DNA of 46,308 nt from Nitrospina sp. (GTDB taxonomy: Bacteria > Nitrospinota > Nitrospinia > Nitrospinales > VA-1): assembly GCA_018653085.1 (NCBI GenBank), contig JABIAY010000026.1, forward strand, positions 1 through 46,308, given 5' to 3'. The position numbers and the translations under genes were made by a program. The notes beneath the pieces are model-generated. The model was not told where the DNA came from. It ran no database searches and saw only the letters and a list, made by a program, of their open reading frames with translations. Shown here one piece after another: positions 22,749 to 30,850 of this stretch. Positions within the stretch are counted from its first letter, which is position 1; every line of letters starts with the position of its first letter.

Positions 22749-25010
22749 TTATCCGCTAAAAATACTAAAAAGCTCCCGGTTTTCCTTCGGGGATAAGTTG
22801 GAAACTTGCTTTTTCAAATTCTTTGCTTTCAATTGGTCGTTTGCACTTTTCAGTCGATTTTGCATTTCCTGGTAGTCCTCCGCATCTTTGCCGACATCAA
22901 GGTATTTTGTCCAATGAAGTACTGCTAACGCATTTTCACCCATTGAAAAATAATAGTTTCCAAAATTTTTATTTAGCTCCTGATTTTTTGGGTCGATTAA
23001 CAATGCATCGTAATATGCGGCTAAGGATTTCTCTTGATTTCCCAATCTTTCATGAGCCATGCCCTGTTTTAGCAAAAGAACAGAGCTCGAGTGATTGAAA
23101 GCATTTATGCTTTTATACTCCCTTAAAGCGACTTCCCATTGCCCGTCTTTGAATGATTTTTCTGCCCGGCCTACAGAATCATTTATAAAATCCCTTTTTT
23201 TATCTACCATTTTACCGAGTTTGAGAATTTGACCTTTTACCATTGCGGCTTTTTCCAAATCCTCCTCTATTGGCAATATTGCTTTCAAAGCAGCTAATCT
23301 TCTTCCAAGATCACTATTGTTTTGGTAATAAATTCTAATAAGGTCTCTAAGTGGAAATGGGGCAGACCTGTCAGCCACCATACTCAAATGTAGATTTCGG
23401 ATTGCAGAGTCCACATTGCCTCTCTTTTCCTCAGTTTCAGCGAGCATCCGGTAAGCCTCAAAACTAAGTGGGTCGATAGAGATTAGGTTATTTAAAACCT
23501 TCTCCGCCCGCTCATCACTTTTTGATATCAAATAGTATCCATAAAGCTTGTAAAGCGTGGTCATCAAGACATGCCCAGGTCCATGATCTAAGTTGACACG
23601 TTTCTGAGTTTTAAAACATTCTAAGCCATAATCTTCTGCTTTCTCTAAATCAAACCATTTTTCTTCTAACATATGGGCATAGCCCCAATTGCAATAATCC
23701 ACAGAGCGCACAGCAACATGATCTTCGGGAGCACGAAATCCATACAACAAGATTAAAAAGATCAACCCAAACAACCCAACTCTTTTGTATTCTTTTTTCT
23801 CCAACCAGTTGAGAGCTCTCCCTACTGCATAAGCAGAAAAAAGTATCAAAAACGGTACAGAAGGAATTCTAAAACGTGCCACCACATGAAAAATAATCAC
23901 CGAAAAAATCAATGAAACCAGATAGGAGTGAAGCAAAAAGACCTTCTCTTTGTTCTGAATTGCCAGAGCAATTCCCATTAGCCCCAGGGAAGAAAAAAGA
24001 GAAAAATGGCTCAATAAATATGGCAGTAATTTTGATGACTCCAGATAAAGATAGGTCGAAATATTAGACGCTGGCTCAAGATCGTTAAAATAAAAATAAA
24101 TCTTGCGCAAATACAATCCAATAAAACCAAAAGGGTCGTTAATTATTTGTTGGCTGACAAAAGATACAGGAGAAAGGTTTTCCAGATTATTTTCTTTCTG
24201 AAACTGCAACAACCGATTCGGATCGAACCCGAACCCGGGATAATCAATATAGTTTCCAGCTAAAAACGCTGTAGGCCCACTAGCATCAAAAAACACAAAT
24301 TTTTCATGAACGTAATAGCACTGCAACAAAATAGGGGCGAAGGAAAGAAAAAGCGGGACCAAAAACATGCCCCACCCCTTTAACCTTTCTGTCGGATTCC
24401 ATTTTTGAAAAATATATCTATGGAGAAATACGATTACAAATGGAAGACAAATGAACGTATTGGGACGGGACTGAAAAAATAAGGATAAAATCAGCGATGA
24501 AATTACGAGCCTGAGAGGTGTTGCTGATTCCTGTAACCGAAGCAAAGAGTAAAAGGAAAGAATTGCCAGGAATGTTATAAAGGCCGCTCTCAGTATAATT
24601 CCTTCATAAAGAATCTCGGTAGAATAAAATGCAAAACCCAGGAATGCCAAAAAACCCACACGGGCATCAAACAGTTTTTTACCGATTAAAAAAATCAATA
24701 CTGAGCCCAAGGCACCCAAAATAAACTGAATACCGTAAATCACATAAAAATTTCTCCCGAAAATAAAGTAGATCAATCCGAGAAAATATTTAAAAAGCGG
24801 AGAATAAGTATTATTTGGTGACTGCGCAAGCCAGTCACCTTGCGCGAAATTTGTCGCGCCCAGATCAAAGTTGTAATGATCGAATGACTTCAGAACTGTA
24901 TCAAAGAATGGGTTTTGGGAAAGCTCCAGGAGATAATAGTAACGAACAGACAGGGCAATCAGGAACAGCGCAGCTAAGATCAGAAAAGATCGTGATTTAG
25001 TTTGTTCCAT
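22749..25010 (-). CDS. Membrane glycosyltransferase (GT39-like) fused to TPR repeats
   Basis: The start at 25010 (MEQTKSRSFLILAALFLIAL...) is preferred because it leads straight into the first membrane helix; upstream in-frame sequence is low-complexity and lacks a start signal. Residues 1-480 hold about a dozen membrane segments with the periplasmic loop FFDTVLKSFDHYNFDLGATN. Residues 500-750 are soluble with TPR-like units (LSFEAYRMLAETEEKRGNVD, GMAHERLGNQEKSLAAYYDA, NFGNYYFSMGENALAVLHW). GT39 proteins with TPR tails are thought to glycosylate proteins or surface lipids. No strong ribosome site is visible. Confidence 0.78.
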   Translation of the reverse strand: MEQTKSRSFLILAALFLIALSVRYYYLLELSQNPFFDTVLKSFDHYNFDLGATNFAQGDWLAQSPNNTYSPLFKYFLGLIYFIFGRNFYVIYGIQFILGALGSVLIFLIGKKLFDARVGFLAFLGFAFYSTEILYEGIILRAAFITFLAILSFYSLLRLQESATPLRLVISSLILSLFFQSRPNTFICLPFVIVFLHRYIFQKWNPTERLKGWGMFLVPLFLSFAPILLQCYYVHEKFVFFDASGPTAFLAGNYIDYPGFGFDPNRLLQFQKENNLENLSPVSFVSQQIINDPFGFIGLYLRKIYFYFNDLEPASNISTYLYLESSKLLPYLLSHFSLFSSLGLMGIALAIQNKEKVFLLHSYLVSLIFSVIIFHVVARFRIPSVPFLILFSAYAVGRALNWLEKKEYKRVGLFGLIFLILLYGFRAPEDHVAVRSVDYCNWGYAHMLEEKWFDLEKAEDYGLECFKTQKRVNLDHGPGHVLMTTLYKLYGYYLISKSDERAEKVLNNLISIDPLSFEAYRMLAETEEKRGNVDSAIRNLHLSMVADRSAPFPLRDLIRIYYQNNSDLGRRLAALKAILPIEEDLEKAAMVKGQILKLGKMVDKKRDFINDSVGRAEKSFKDGQWEVALREYKSINAFNHSSSVLLLKQGMAHERLGNQEKSLAAYYDALLIDPKNQELNKNFGNYYFSMGENALAVLHWTKYLDVGKDAEDYQEMQNRLKSANDQLKAKNLKKQVSNLSPKENRELFSIFSG

Positions 25011-25175
25011 ACGGAATATTATTTTTTCAATTCTTTTAGAAAAAGTGAGGGCGGATGAACCTATGGGGAAAGTGTGCGGCACTAACCATTCGCTTTTGCA
25101 GGTGGTCTCCCTGATCCGCCCCTGTTGGTAGAAAGGGTAAAAGCTAAGAAAGAGTATAACATGGGCAGAAAAAGA

Positions 25176-25218
25176 AAATCCCCCCGGCCTCTTCATAAGA
25201 AGGGGCGCGGGGGGATTT
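25176..25218 (-). terminator. Intrinsic terminator after the LGQ-type propeller gene
   Basis: AAATCCCCCC (25176-25185) pairs with GGGGGGATTT (25209-25218), with further GGCC/GGGGC pairing inside. On the minus strand the stem runs into TTTTCTTTTT. It ends the gene at 25243-26838. Confidence 0.75.
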
Positions 25219-25242
25219 GAAACTAATTTATGCAGAAGCCGG

Positions 25243-26838
25243 TCAAGCTGACGGCAGTTCTCCGGCAGGTGTTTCGTCGTCTTCATCGTAGAAGTCGTCG
25301 TCTTCTTCATCACCGATCAACAGGTTTTCGTCATCGACCCGGAGTTCTTCAAACTCGTCCTCTTCCTTCTCTTCTTTCGGATAGGGAAGTTCGTTCCAGA
25401 CAACTATGCGGGAATTGCCCCGGTCACAGATAAAGAGTTTGAATTTGGGTTGTGGCTCTTCAGGTTCTTCGGCAGACTCGCTTTCCACCAGAGCTGTTTC
25501 CTCATTATCGTCATCGTCATCATCTGCCATGGGAATTCCGCGAAACTCTTCCTCTTCCTCATCAATCAACAACAGACCGTAAGGATCGTTCAGAGTGCAG
25601 TTGGAAGCGTCATCCCAGCCCCGGTTGAATATGTTTTCAGTTAAAGACGATTGACCCAGCACCATGTCGGCAGGCTGTCCATTTTCGGTAGGAACTTCTT
25701 TCCAATACAAGACACGGTTATTACCACTGTCGGAAACAAACAGTCCGGCTTTTCCGTATACGACATCCGTAGGGAAATATAAATTGTCTGCGGAAGCCCG
25801 TTTGGGTCCATTGCCCCGATTCGGCTCACGGCTTAAGAAATCCTTTTGCCCAAGCACCACATCGGCGGCGGCCCCAGTCTCTCTGGGAATTTTATTCCAG
25901 ATCAGCACACGGTTGTTTCCCTGATCCACCACGAATATACGTTCGTTTTCGGCATCAAAGTGTACCCCTGTTGGGAAACTGAGGGTATCCTGACCCACAT
26001 TATCGAATTCGCCCTGATTGGGCCAGCGTTCGTCTATTCCTTTTTGGCCCAGGGAAACATCGGCATTCCAACCGTCACTAAAAGGAATTTTGTTCCAGAT
26101 CAAAACCCGGTTGTTATCCTTATCGGCGACCAGCACATGCTTGTCATCGCCAGAGTGGATGCCCATGGGGAAAAACAGGGAACCGGAACCAACAAACCCA
26201 CGGCGGTTGGCTTCATTATCATCCATGTTATCCTGTCCAAGTACCAGTCCCGGAGCCTCACCATCTTCTGTGGGAATTCCCCCCCATCTCAATACTCGGT
26301 GGTTACCGCTGTCCACTACATAAAGTTTCCCATCAATCACAGCAATACCTGCTGGCTGAGAGAGGGTATCCTCCTCTGACTTACTGATGGTAAAACCATC
26401 CAGATCTTCGTCTCCCAACCCTGAGGTCATTTCATCCAGAGTTGTGGTAATGCCTCTGTTTTCGAGACAGTCGGCAAAATCTTCCTGACCGAGAACCAGC
26501 GATGACGGTTCGCCATTTTCCTCGGGAAACTGTTCCCAAATCAATACCCGGTGGTTGCCCCTGTCAGAGACAAATAACATATCGCCAAATACCGTGGCAT
26601 ATTGAGGTTCGCAAAGCGTGTTGTCGCCAGGATCATCCGCTCCCCGATTGGACCGGGACATGGAGAAATCTCCCTGACCGATAACCAGAAAAGCACCTGT
26701 TTCAGGTTCTTCCACTTTTTCAACTTCATCCACCTCATCGAGTTCCTCAGATTCGTCGACCTCATCCAGATCTATTTCTTCATCTTCGGACACACTCAAC
26801 GAATCCTCGGCATCTTCCATTTCTTTATCTTCTGACAT
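25243..26838 (-). CDS. Propeller protein with LGQ...NRG repeats and acidic ends
   Basis: The ATG at 26838 has GGAG 9 bases upstream. Residues 1-48 are an extreme acidic leader (SEDEEIDLDEVDESEELDEV). Six repeats follow, each with LGQxDFxxxxxNRG and a VVDSGNHRVLRW-like NHL core: IGQGDFSMSRSNRG, LGQEDFADCLENRG, LGQDNMDDNEANRRG, LGQKGIDERWPNQG, LGQKDFLSREPNRG and LGQSSLTENIFNRG. This is a six-bladed propeller. Before the last blade and at the C-terminus are more acidic stretches. There is no signal peptide. It may bind partners in the cytoplasm or leave by an unusual route. The acidic parts resemble those of proteins in the cluster upstream. Confidence 0.82.
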   Translation of the reverse strand: MSEDKEMEDAEDSLSVSEDEEIDLDEVDESEELDEVDEVEKVEEPETGAFLVIGQGDFSMSRSNRGADDPGDNTLCEPQYATVFGDMLFVSDRGNHRVLIWEQFPEENGEPSSLVLGQEDFADCLENRGITTTLDEMTSGLGDEDLDGFTISKSEEDTLSQPAGIAVIDGKLYVVDSGNHRVLRWGGIPTEDGEAPGLVLGQDNMDDNEANRRGFVGSGSLFFPMGIHSGDDKHVLVADKDNNRVLIWNKIPFSDGWNADVSLGQKGIDERWPNQGEFDNVGQDTLSFPTGVHFDAENERIFVVDQGNNRVLIWNKIPRETGAAADVVLGQKDFLSREPNRGNGPKRASADNLYFPTDVVYGKAGLFVSDSGNNRVLYWKEVPTENGQPADMVLGQSSLTENIFNRGWDDASNCTLNDPYGLLLIDEEEEEFRGIPMADDDDDDNEETALVESESAEEPEEPQPKFKLFICDRGNSRIVVWNELPYPKEEKEEDEFEELRVDDENLLIGDEEDDDFYDEDDETPAGELPSA

Positions 26839-26916
26839 GAAACAATTCTCCAAGTATATTGATTACAAATTCGAACTTTAAATAACTCTGTATCACGCCC
26901 CACTCCCGTGGGAGGG

Positions 26917-26998
26917 AACTGGGCAAGGGCTTGATTGCGCCGAGACAACTCTTTGCTCGCCAAATAAAGCGATGGCACATTGGCCCACGCCTAGTGGT
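26917..26998. repeat. Intergenic repeat copy 6, overlapping the cytochrome stop codon
   Basis: From the minus strand the copy starts CCACTAGGCGTGGGCCAATG. Its TAG (26991-26993) is the stop codon of the cytochrome gene and its CAC is the last His codon. The core (CGCCGAGACAACTCTTTGCTCGCCAAATAAAGC on the plus strand) and the far end AACTGGGCAAGGGCTTG are close to consensus. Confidence 0.75.
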
Positions 26999-28565
26999 GG
27001 AACGGTTTAAGTCTTTGCCACATGGAAATAACTTTTCGGCCATTGCGATCCTGATGTTTTCCGTCCCAAATCGCAAACGCCACCAACACGGGATTTTTTC
27101 TTGCAAATTTTATATCCCATTTATTCAAAGAATCCAAGGTGCGAAAAAATACCACGCTCCATTTTCCATCTTTCCAGACCCCTTTCCCCTCCACATTCTG
27201 CTTGGTTTGAGGCTGAGGTGTCAGCGTTCCGAACCCTTCCGCATTCAATTCTTCAACGGGAACATCCCGAAACGGATTGAGCGCGTCAACGGGGTTGACT
27301 TCGCCGCCAAAGATCATGGTATCCAGGTCCAGGCCCTTGGTGGCGTATTCGAGCTTCTCCTTGGTTTCAATTTCTGTTTGCCAATCCGCCCGCCATTGCC
27401 AGATATTGACCACTTTCCCCCGGTTTCCCATGCCAAAGAACGGTTCATTATGACCGTGCTTGTGCAGTAACACTTCACCCAGGGCAAACTCCATGGCAAC
27501 AGCATCTTTAAAATCCTGATGGCGGCTCGCAGTCCGGTCCGGCTGGGAGTCCTCCCATTCCAGCCTAAAGGCGATGCCCTCGTCATTCACTACGGACTGA
27601 AACTGAATCCGGTCAATCGGATCCCGACGCGCATTGAGGGGAATCGTATGTATGTTCTGGACCGGGACATCTTCCCACATTGGGTCCCCCGGGTCCATAT
27701 TGATTTCATGGTCAACACGGTGCGCAGTCAGGTCCACCTCATATTGCGCCGGTTTGAACACCTCTTTCCTTATTTTCGACTCAATATAAGACGCAAGATC
27801 CCACCGTTGTTCATCCGTCAGATGACTGTATGATTTCATCGGGGTGCCATCTATCCCCGTTGTTAAGATCAGGAACAAATCCTTCTTATCGAATCCGAAT
27901 TTATACGTATTGGGGTCGGTCAAGTCATAAACAAAAAGCCGGTGATCCCAGATATCATAAAGTTCATGCGCAATGGGCCCATCGCCCTGCAAATCGGTTC
28001 CGTGACACTGAGCGCAACCCATTTCCCGATAAACCTTCTTGCCGTTTTCAACGGATTCCGGAGTGGATGCGGGAGCCGGCCCAATCGTTATCGCCTTTTT
28101 TGGTTTTTTCTTTTCAAACTTTTTTGAGAATTTCTTAATATACTCTACAACACCCCAGGTTTCATCTTCCGATAAGGCTCCTTTCCATGCTGGCATGGCG
28201 GTACCCGGAACCCCACGGGAAATGGTCCGGTAAATATCTTTATCCTGAGGAATCGAGCCAAATGGGGTGGTTCGATATTTAAACACACCCTGACGAAAAT
28301 CCCTAGGCCATGGGTAAAGATATGCCATGGCCTTGCCTCCGCCATCACCATCATGACCGTGACAAAACACGCACATATGCTTGTAAACCGTGGCACCCAG
28401 GTGCAGAAGATTTTTTTCCTTATCTGATGCGGGGGAATCATGTGACTCATGGGCATACAAAGACGAAACACCCAACACCACCCCACACAAGACCAGAAAG
28501 AAAATCCGGCTTATCTGATTAACGAACCCCCATGCTCGGGGTTGCAAGCGAATAAAGTTCTTCAT
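26991..28565 (-). CDS. Diheme cytochrome c with ethylbenzene-dehydrogenase-type heme domain (NXR gamma-like)
   Basis: A 524-residue exported protein. A signal peptide (about 1-38, core IFFLVLCGVVLGVSSLYA) is followed by two class I cytochrome c domains: CVFCH at 65-69 with Met124 (GTAMPAW), and CAQCH at 184-188 with Met243 (GTPMKSY). Residues 270-524 resemble the EB_dh heme-b domain of DMSO-reductase-family gamma subunits. Established context: periplasmic nitrite oxidoreductases use a gamma subunit (NxrC) of this type to pass electrons to cytochrome c, and Nitrospina encodes candidates. No nxrA or nxrB is in the window. It overlaps the upstream secreted gene by 47 bases. Confidence 0.85.
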   Translation of the reverse strand: MKNFIRLQPRAWGFVNQISRIFFLVLCGVVLGVSSLYAHESHDSPASDKEKNLLHLGATVYKHMCVFCHGHDGDGGGKAMAYLYPWPRDFRQGVFKYRTTPFGSIPQDKDIYRTISRGVPGTAMPAWKGALSEDETWGVVEYIKKFSKKFEKKKPKKAITIGPAPASTPESVENGKKVYREMGCAQCHGTDLQGDGPIAHELYDIWDHRLFVYDLTDPNTYKFGFDKKDLFLILTTGIDGTPMKSYSHLTDEQRWDLASYIESKIRKEVFKPAQYEVDLTAHRVDHEINMDPGDPMWEDVPVQNIHTIPLNARRDPIDRIQFQSVVNDEGIAFRLEWEDSQPDRTASRHQDFKDAVAMEFALGEVLLHKHGHNEPFFGMGNRGKVVNIWQWRADWQTEIETKEKLEYATKGLDLDTMIFGGEVNPVDALNPFRDVPVEELNAEGFGTLTPQPQTKQNVEGKGVWKDGKWSVVFFRTLDSLNKWDIKFARKNPVLVAFAIWDGKHQDRNGRKVISMWQRLKPFHH

Positions 28566-28992
28566 TACCGTTTAAACCGTCTTCCGCAATATCCACCCAC
28601 ATATCTTTGCAATTACGTCTCGAATCAATACCGATGCAATAAAATAAAGGGTTGCGATTGGTAAAAAATACAACCGGATGCGCAAAGTAGACACTCAGGT
28701 TATCGAATTTGGCAATCTCGATGGCCTGCTCGATAGTGGTCTCTTCAGCCGAAGCCTTGCGGATCACTTTTCGAATGACCATATAATCCAGTTCGCTGTC
28801 CCGATCCAGGTCGTAGTAAGTAGCAATCAAACCGGGCACACTCAACGACTCCCAGCCGCGATAAGACGGGTGATTCCACCCGGGCTCCCTGGGAATACCC
28901 AAATCTGATGAACCGTCGTTACTCTGGCCTCTAACCGGAGCAGGCCCTAAAATAAACAAAACCAAGACAGCGAGAAGAGCTGAGTTTCGCAT
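28519..28992 (-). CDS. Secreted protein translationally linked to the NXR-gamma-like cytochrome
   Basis: The ATG at 28992 has GGAG 5 bases upstream. A signal peptide (MRNSALLAVLVLFILGPAPV, cut near VRG/QS) leads a mature domain of about 133 residues. Notable are YYDLDRDSELDYMVIRKVIR, SVYFAHPVVFFTNRNPLFYC and CKDMWVDIAEDGLNGNEELY; the Asp-rich pieces look like calcium-type loops, and two Cys could form a disulfide. I recognise no family. The 3' end overlaps the cytochrome gene by 47 bases in another frame, so both are cotranscribed and probably made together. It is a candidate maturation factor or extra subunit. Confidence 0.75.
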   Translation of the reverse strand: MRNSALLAVLVLFILGPAPVRGQSNDGSSDLGIPREPGWNHPSYRGWESLSVPGLIATYYDLDRDSELDYMVIRKVIRKASAEETTIEQAIEIAKFDNLSVYFAHPVVFFTNRNPLFYCIGIDSRRNCKDMWVDIAEDGLNGNEELYSLATPSMGVR

Positions 28993-29089
28993 TATCACTC
29001 CTACCTTTGCCTGACTCTAAAGAACCGGCTTACCTTCTTTTGTAAAGGTTTAGCCTCATAAGCTACCACATTTCAGTATTCAATCAAAG

Positions 29090-29234
29090 CCCACTAGGCG
29101 TGGGGCCAGTGTGCCGTCACTTTAGTTGGCGAGCAAAGAGTTATCTCGGCTCAATCAAGTTCTTGCCCAGTGTCCTCCCCTGATAAGGGGCACGCCAAAC
29201 ACAGCTATTGCTAGTCGGCCCCACGCCTAGTGGG
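29090..29234. repeat. Intergenic repeat copy A, 145 bp with perfect 18-bp terminal inverted repeats
   Basis: CCCACTAGGCGTGGGGCC at 29090-29107 is matched exactly by its reverse complement at 29217-29234. This MITE-like copy has both ends intact. Each end folds into a CCAC-TAGGC-GTGG hairpin. The core (GGCGAGCAAAGAGTTATCTC, then GGCTCAATCAAG) follows the left end. No coding potential. The right end supplies the last two codons of sense-strand content and the TAG stop (29227-29229) of the STAS gene on the minus strand. Confidence 0.85.
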
Positions 29235-29595
29235 CCATCGCGCTAGACACGTCAGGAAAAATCTGGAAAACCTCATGCAGTTTAGCCAGTTCAAAAACTT
29301 CCTTGGGTGCGCCATGGAGTCCGGCCAGGGCAAACCGGCCCTCACCTTTAAGCATCTGATAACAATGGATAAAGACACTGATGGTTGAGCTGTCGAGGTA
29401 GGTGACTTTTTCCAAATTCAGAATGAACTTATGGAATCCTCTTTCCCGATACGCCTCCACGAGCAAGGTAATATCGTGGGAATTATAAATATCCAGCTGA
29501 CCTGCCAGGTCAATGATGATGGTACCTTCTTCATCCCTGCAGTCGATATCGATTTTTCCCATCAACCCTAAAATCTCTTTATGTAATTTTTCCAT
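29227..29595 (-). CDS. STAS-domain protein (anti-sigma factor antagonist type)
   Basis: The 122-residue protein is one STAS domain with EEGTIIIDLAGQLDIYNSHD, then FILNLEKVTYLDSSTISVFI. The YLDSS motif contains the serine that SpoIIAA-like proteins have phosphorylated by a partner kinase. Such proteins control partner switching between an anti-sigma factor and its target. No kinase or sigma factor gene is close. The final codons (Ala, His, stop) lie inside a repeat copy, so its natural C-terminus may once have been different. Confidence 0.88.
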   Translation of the reverse strand: MEKLHKEILGLMGKIDIDCRDEEGTIIIDLAGQLDIYNSHDITLLVEAYRERGFHKFILNLEKVTYLDSSTISVFIHCYQMLKGEGRFALAGLHGAPKEVFELAKLHEVFQIFPDVSSAMAH

Positions 29596-29619
29596 AAGAA
29601 AATAACCTCTCCAGGTAGA

Positions 29620-30030
29620 TCAAAACTGTCGTTCAAAGCGTTTCGGGTCCTGACTGCGGGGCTCGCAGTCATGCCAGTAAGTTTTCTTTTCCGGCTCAAT
29701 TTTACGGGTTAACGGGTCCTCCCTGAAGAATGAGGCCACCAGTCGTGTCGGGGTGAACATGACGAAATATATCAGCCCCAGAATCAGTTTGAAATTAAAG
29801 TTTCCGATCACTTCGGCGAATTTCATCCAGGCCCGGTAAACCGGTGCCAGGCGAAAGGGTGCCAACAATCCCAGCGTCAGGAAAAACAGAACCCAGACTG
29901 CCAGAGCCATTCCGGCAGTGTGCCAGGCCTTATAAAAAAACACAGCCACAAAAAAAGAAAGCACCCCGGCCATCATCAGGCCGTATTGTCTCAGCTCTTT
30001 TTCAGTGGGTTCGACGAGGTTCGTAGTCAC
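29620..30030 (-). CDS. SxtJ-like small membrane protein
   Basis: The GTG at 30030 has GGAG about 10 bases upstream. At 136 residues it has three to four membrane segments (LMMAGVLSFFVAVFFYKAW, LAVWVLFFLTLGLLAPFRL, LILGLIYFVMFTPTRLVASF) and a polar tail (WHDCEPRSQDPKRFERQF). The RLAPVYRAWMKFAEVIGNFN and FTPTRL segments match the SxtJ family, found beside carbamoyltransferase genes in other bacteria but of unknown function. It lies 24 bases upstream of the STAS gene, so the two are probably cotranscribed. Confidence 0.75.
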   Translation of the reverse strand: MTTNLVEPTEKELRQYGLMMAGVLSFFVAVFFYKAWHTAGMALAVWVLFFLTLGLLAPFRLAPVYRAWMKFAEVIGNFNFKLILGLIYFVMFTPTRLVASFFREDPLTRKIEPEKKTYWHDCEPRSQDPKRFERQF

Positions 30031-30211
30031 AGGTTTTCAACTCCAAAAGGTTTTATCAGGCAAATTGTACGCTTTTGAGAGGGTGCTCGTCTACCTGAAT
30101 GAACAACCCCACCGCAATCCACGGGGAATAGAACTCGCTAAAAGGGGAACTTTAATCCCATACCTGCTTCTCAGAAAATGGGAATGACATGAAATACTAT
30201 TATTTGATATA

Positions 30212-30234
30212 ATTGCATTTGAATATATTGCAAT
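30212..30234 (+). promoter_or_regulatory. Inverted repeat upstream of the toxin-antitoxin genes, likely operator
   Basis: ATTGCA (30212-30217) and TGCAAT (30229-30234) form an inverted repeat in AT-rich DNA just before the antitoxin gene. The position fits autorepression by a ribbon-helix-helix antitoxin, which binds such short palindromes. CGGAG at 30235 is the ribosome binding site. Confidence 0.45.
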
Positions 30235-30248
30235 CGGAGTGAATATTT

Positions 30249-30494
30249 ATGGCTCAGAATTCAGGAAACGTCACGGTTAGAGTCTCATCAGATACCCAAA
30301 AAAAGCTGGACCACGTTGCGGCCAGTTTTGACCGTTCACGCAATTGGCTCATCAATGAGGCGATTGAAAGTTATCTGGACATCTACGAGTGGCAAGAAAA
30401 AAGAGTTACAGAGCGGCTTAAAAAAGCGGAAAAAGGAGGAAAGTTTCTAAATAGTGATCAAGTAGATAAAATCGTTGAGTCTTTCAAGCCGTGA
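30249..30494 (+). CDS. CopG-type ribbon-helix-helix antitoxin
   Basis: The 81-residue protein starts with NVTVRVSSDTQKKLDHVAAS, the DNA-binding strand and first helix of the ribbon-helix-helix fold, and continues SRNWLINEAIESYLDIYEWQ. The C-terminal half (ERLKKAEKGGKFLNSDQVDK) should wrap the toxin. It is followed by the toxin with an overlap of one base at TGATG. It should repress its own promoter through the inverted repeat upstream. Confidence 0.9.
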   Translation: MAQNSGNVTVRVSSDTQKKLDHVAASFDRSRNWLINEAIESYLDIYEWQEKRVTERLKKAEKGGKFLNSDQVDKIVESFKP

Positions 30495-30790
30495 TGGAAG
30501 TTGTATGGCTTAAGGAGTCTACAAACGATTTAAAGGCAATCGGTCGTCATATCGAAAAAGACAACCCTGTCGCCGCTTACCAGGTCTTAGTAAAAATCAA
30601 GGCTTCTGGAGACTCTCTTCAGCACAACCCGGAACTCGGAAGACTGGGACGCGTCAAAAAAACAAGAGAGCTTATTGTTGCAGACTTACCCTACATCCTT
30701 CCCTACTACATCAAAAAGAAACAAATTCGCATATTAGCCGTCATGCATACATCGAGAAAATGGCCAGATACGTTTACAAATCTGCCTTGA
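30494..30790 (+). CDS. RelE/ParE-family toxin
   Basis: This 98-residue protein (MEVVWLKESTNDLKAIGRHI...) has the ParE/RelE fold landmarks: AYQVLVKIKASGDSLQHNPE, LGRLGRVKKTRELIVADLPY and a closing IRILAVMHTSRKWP. Family members either poison DNA gyrase (ParE) or cut mRNA on ribosomes (RelE); sequence alone does not decide here. It overlaps the antitoxin stop codon, the standard layout. The pair lies next to a phn operon that has lost or never had its permease gene. Confidence 0.9.
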   Translation: MEVVWLKESTNDLKAIGRHIEKDNPVAAYQVLVKIKASGDSLQHNPELGRLGRVKKTRELIVADLPYILPYYIKKKQIRILAVMHTSRKWPDTFTNLP

Positions 30791-30850
30791 CGCTTCCCCT
30801 TGACTGCCGGAGCAAGACCAAATACTTGCTGCTATAAATTAAAAAAACAT

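Noticed and set aside
22749..25313. Longer N-terminus (about 100 residues more) for the TPR-tailed glycosyltransferase
   Set aside because: The extra part is low-complexity, overlaps the terminator region of the neighbouring gene and has no start signal.
26825..27106. Open frame crossing the repeat near 26.95 kb
   Set aside because: It reads through repeat copy 6 and the end of the cytochrome gene; similar short frames appear wherever the repeat occurs, so they come from the repeat sequence.
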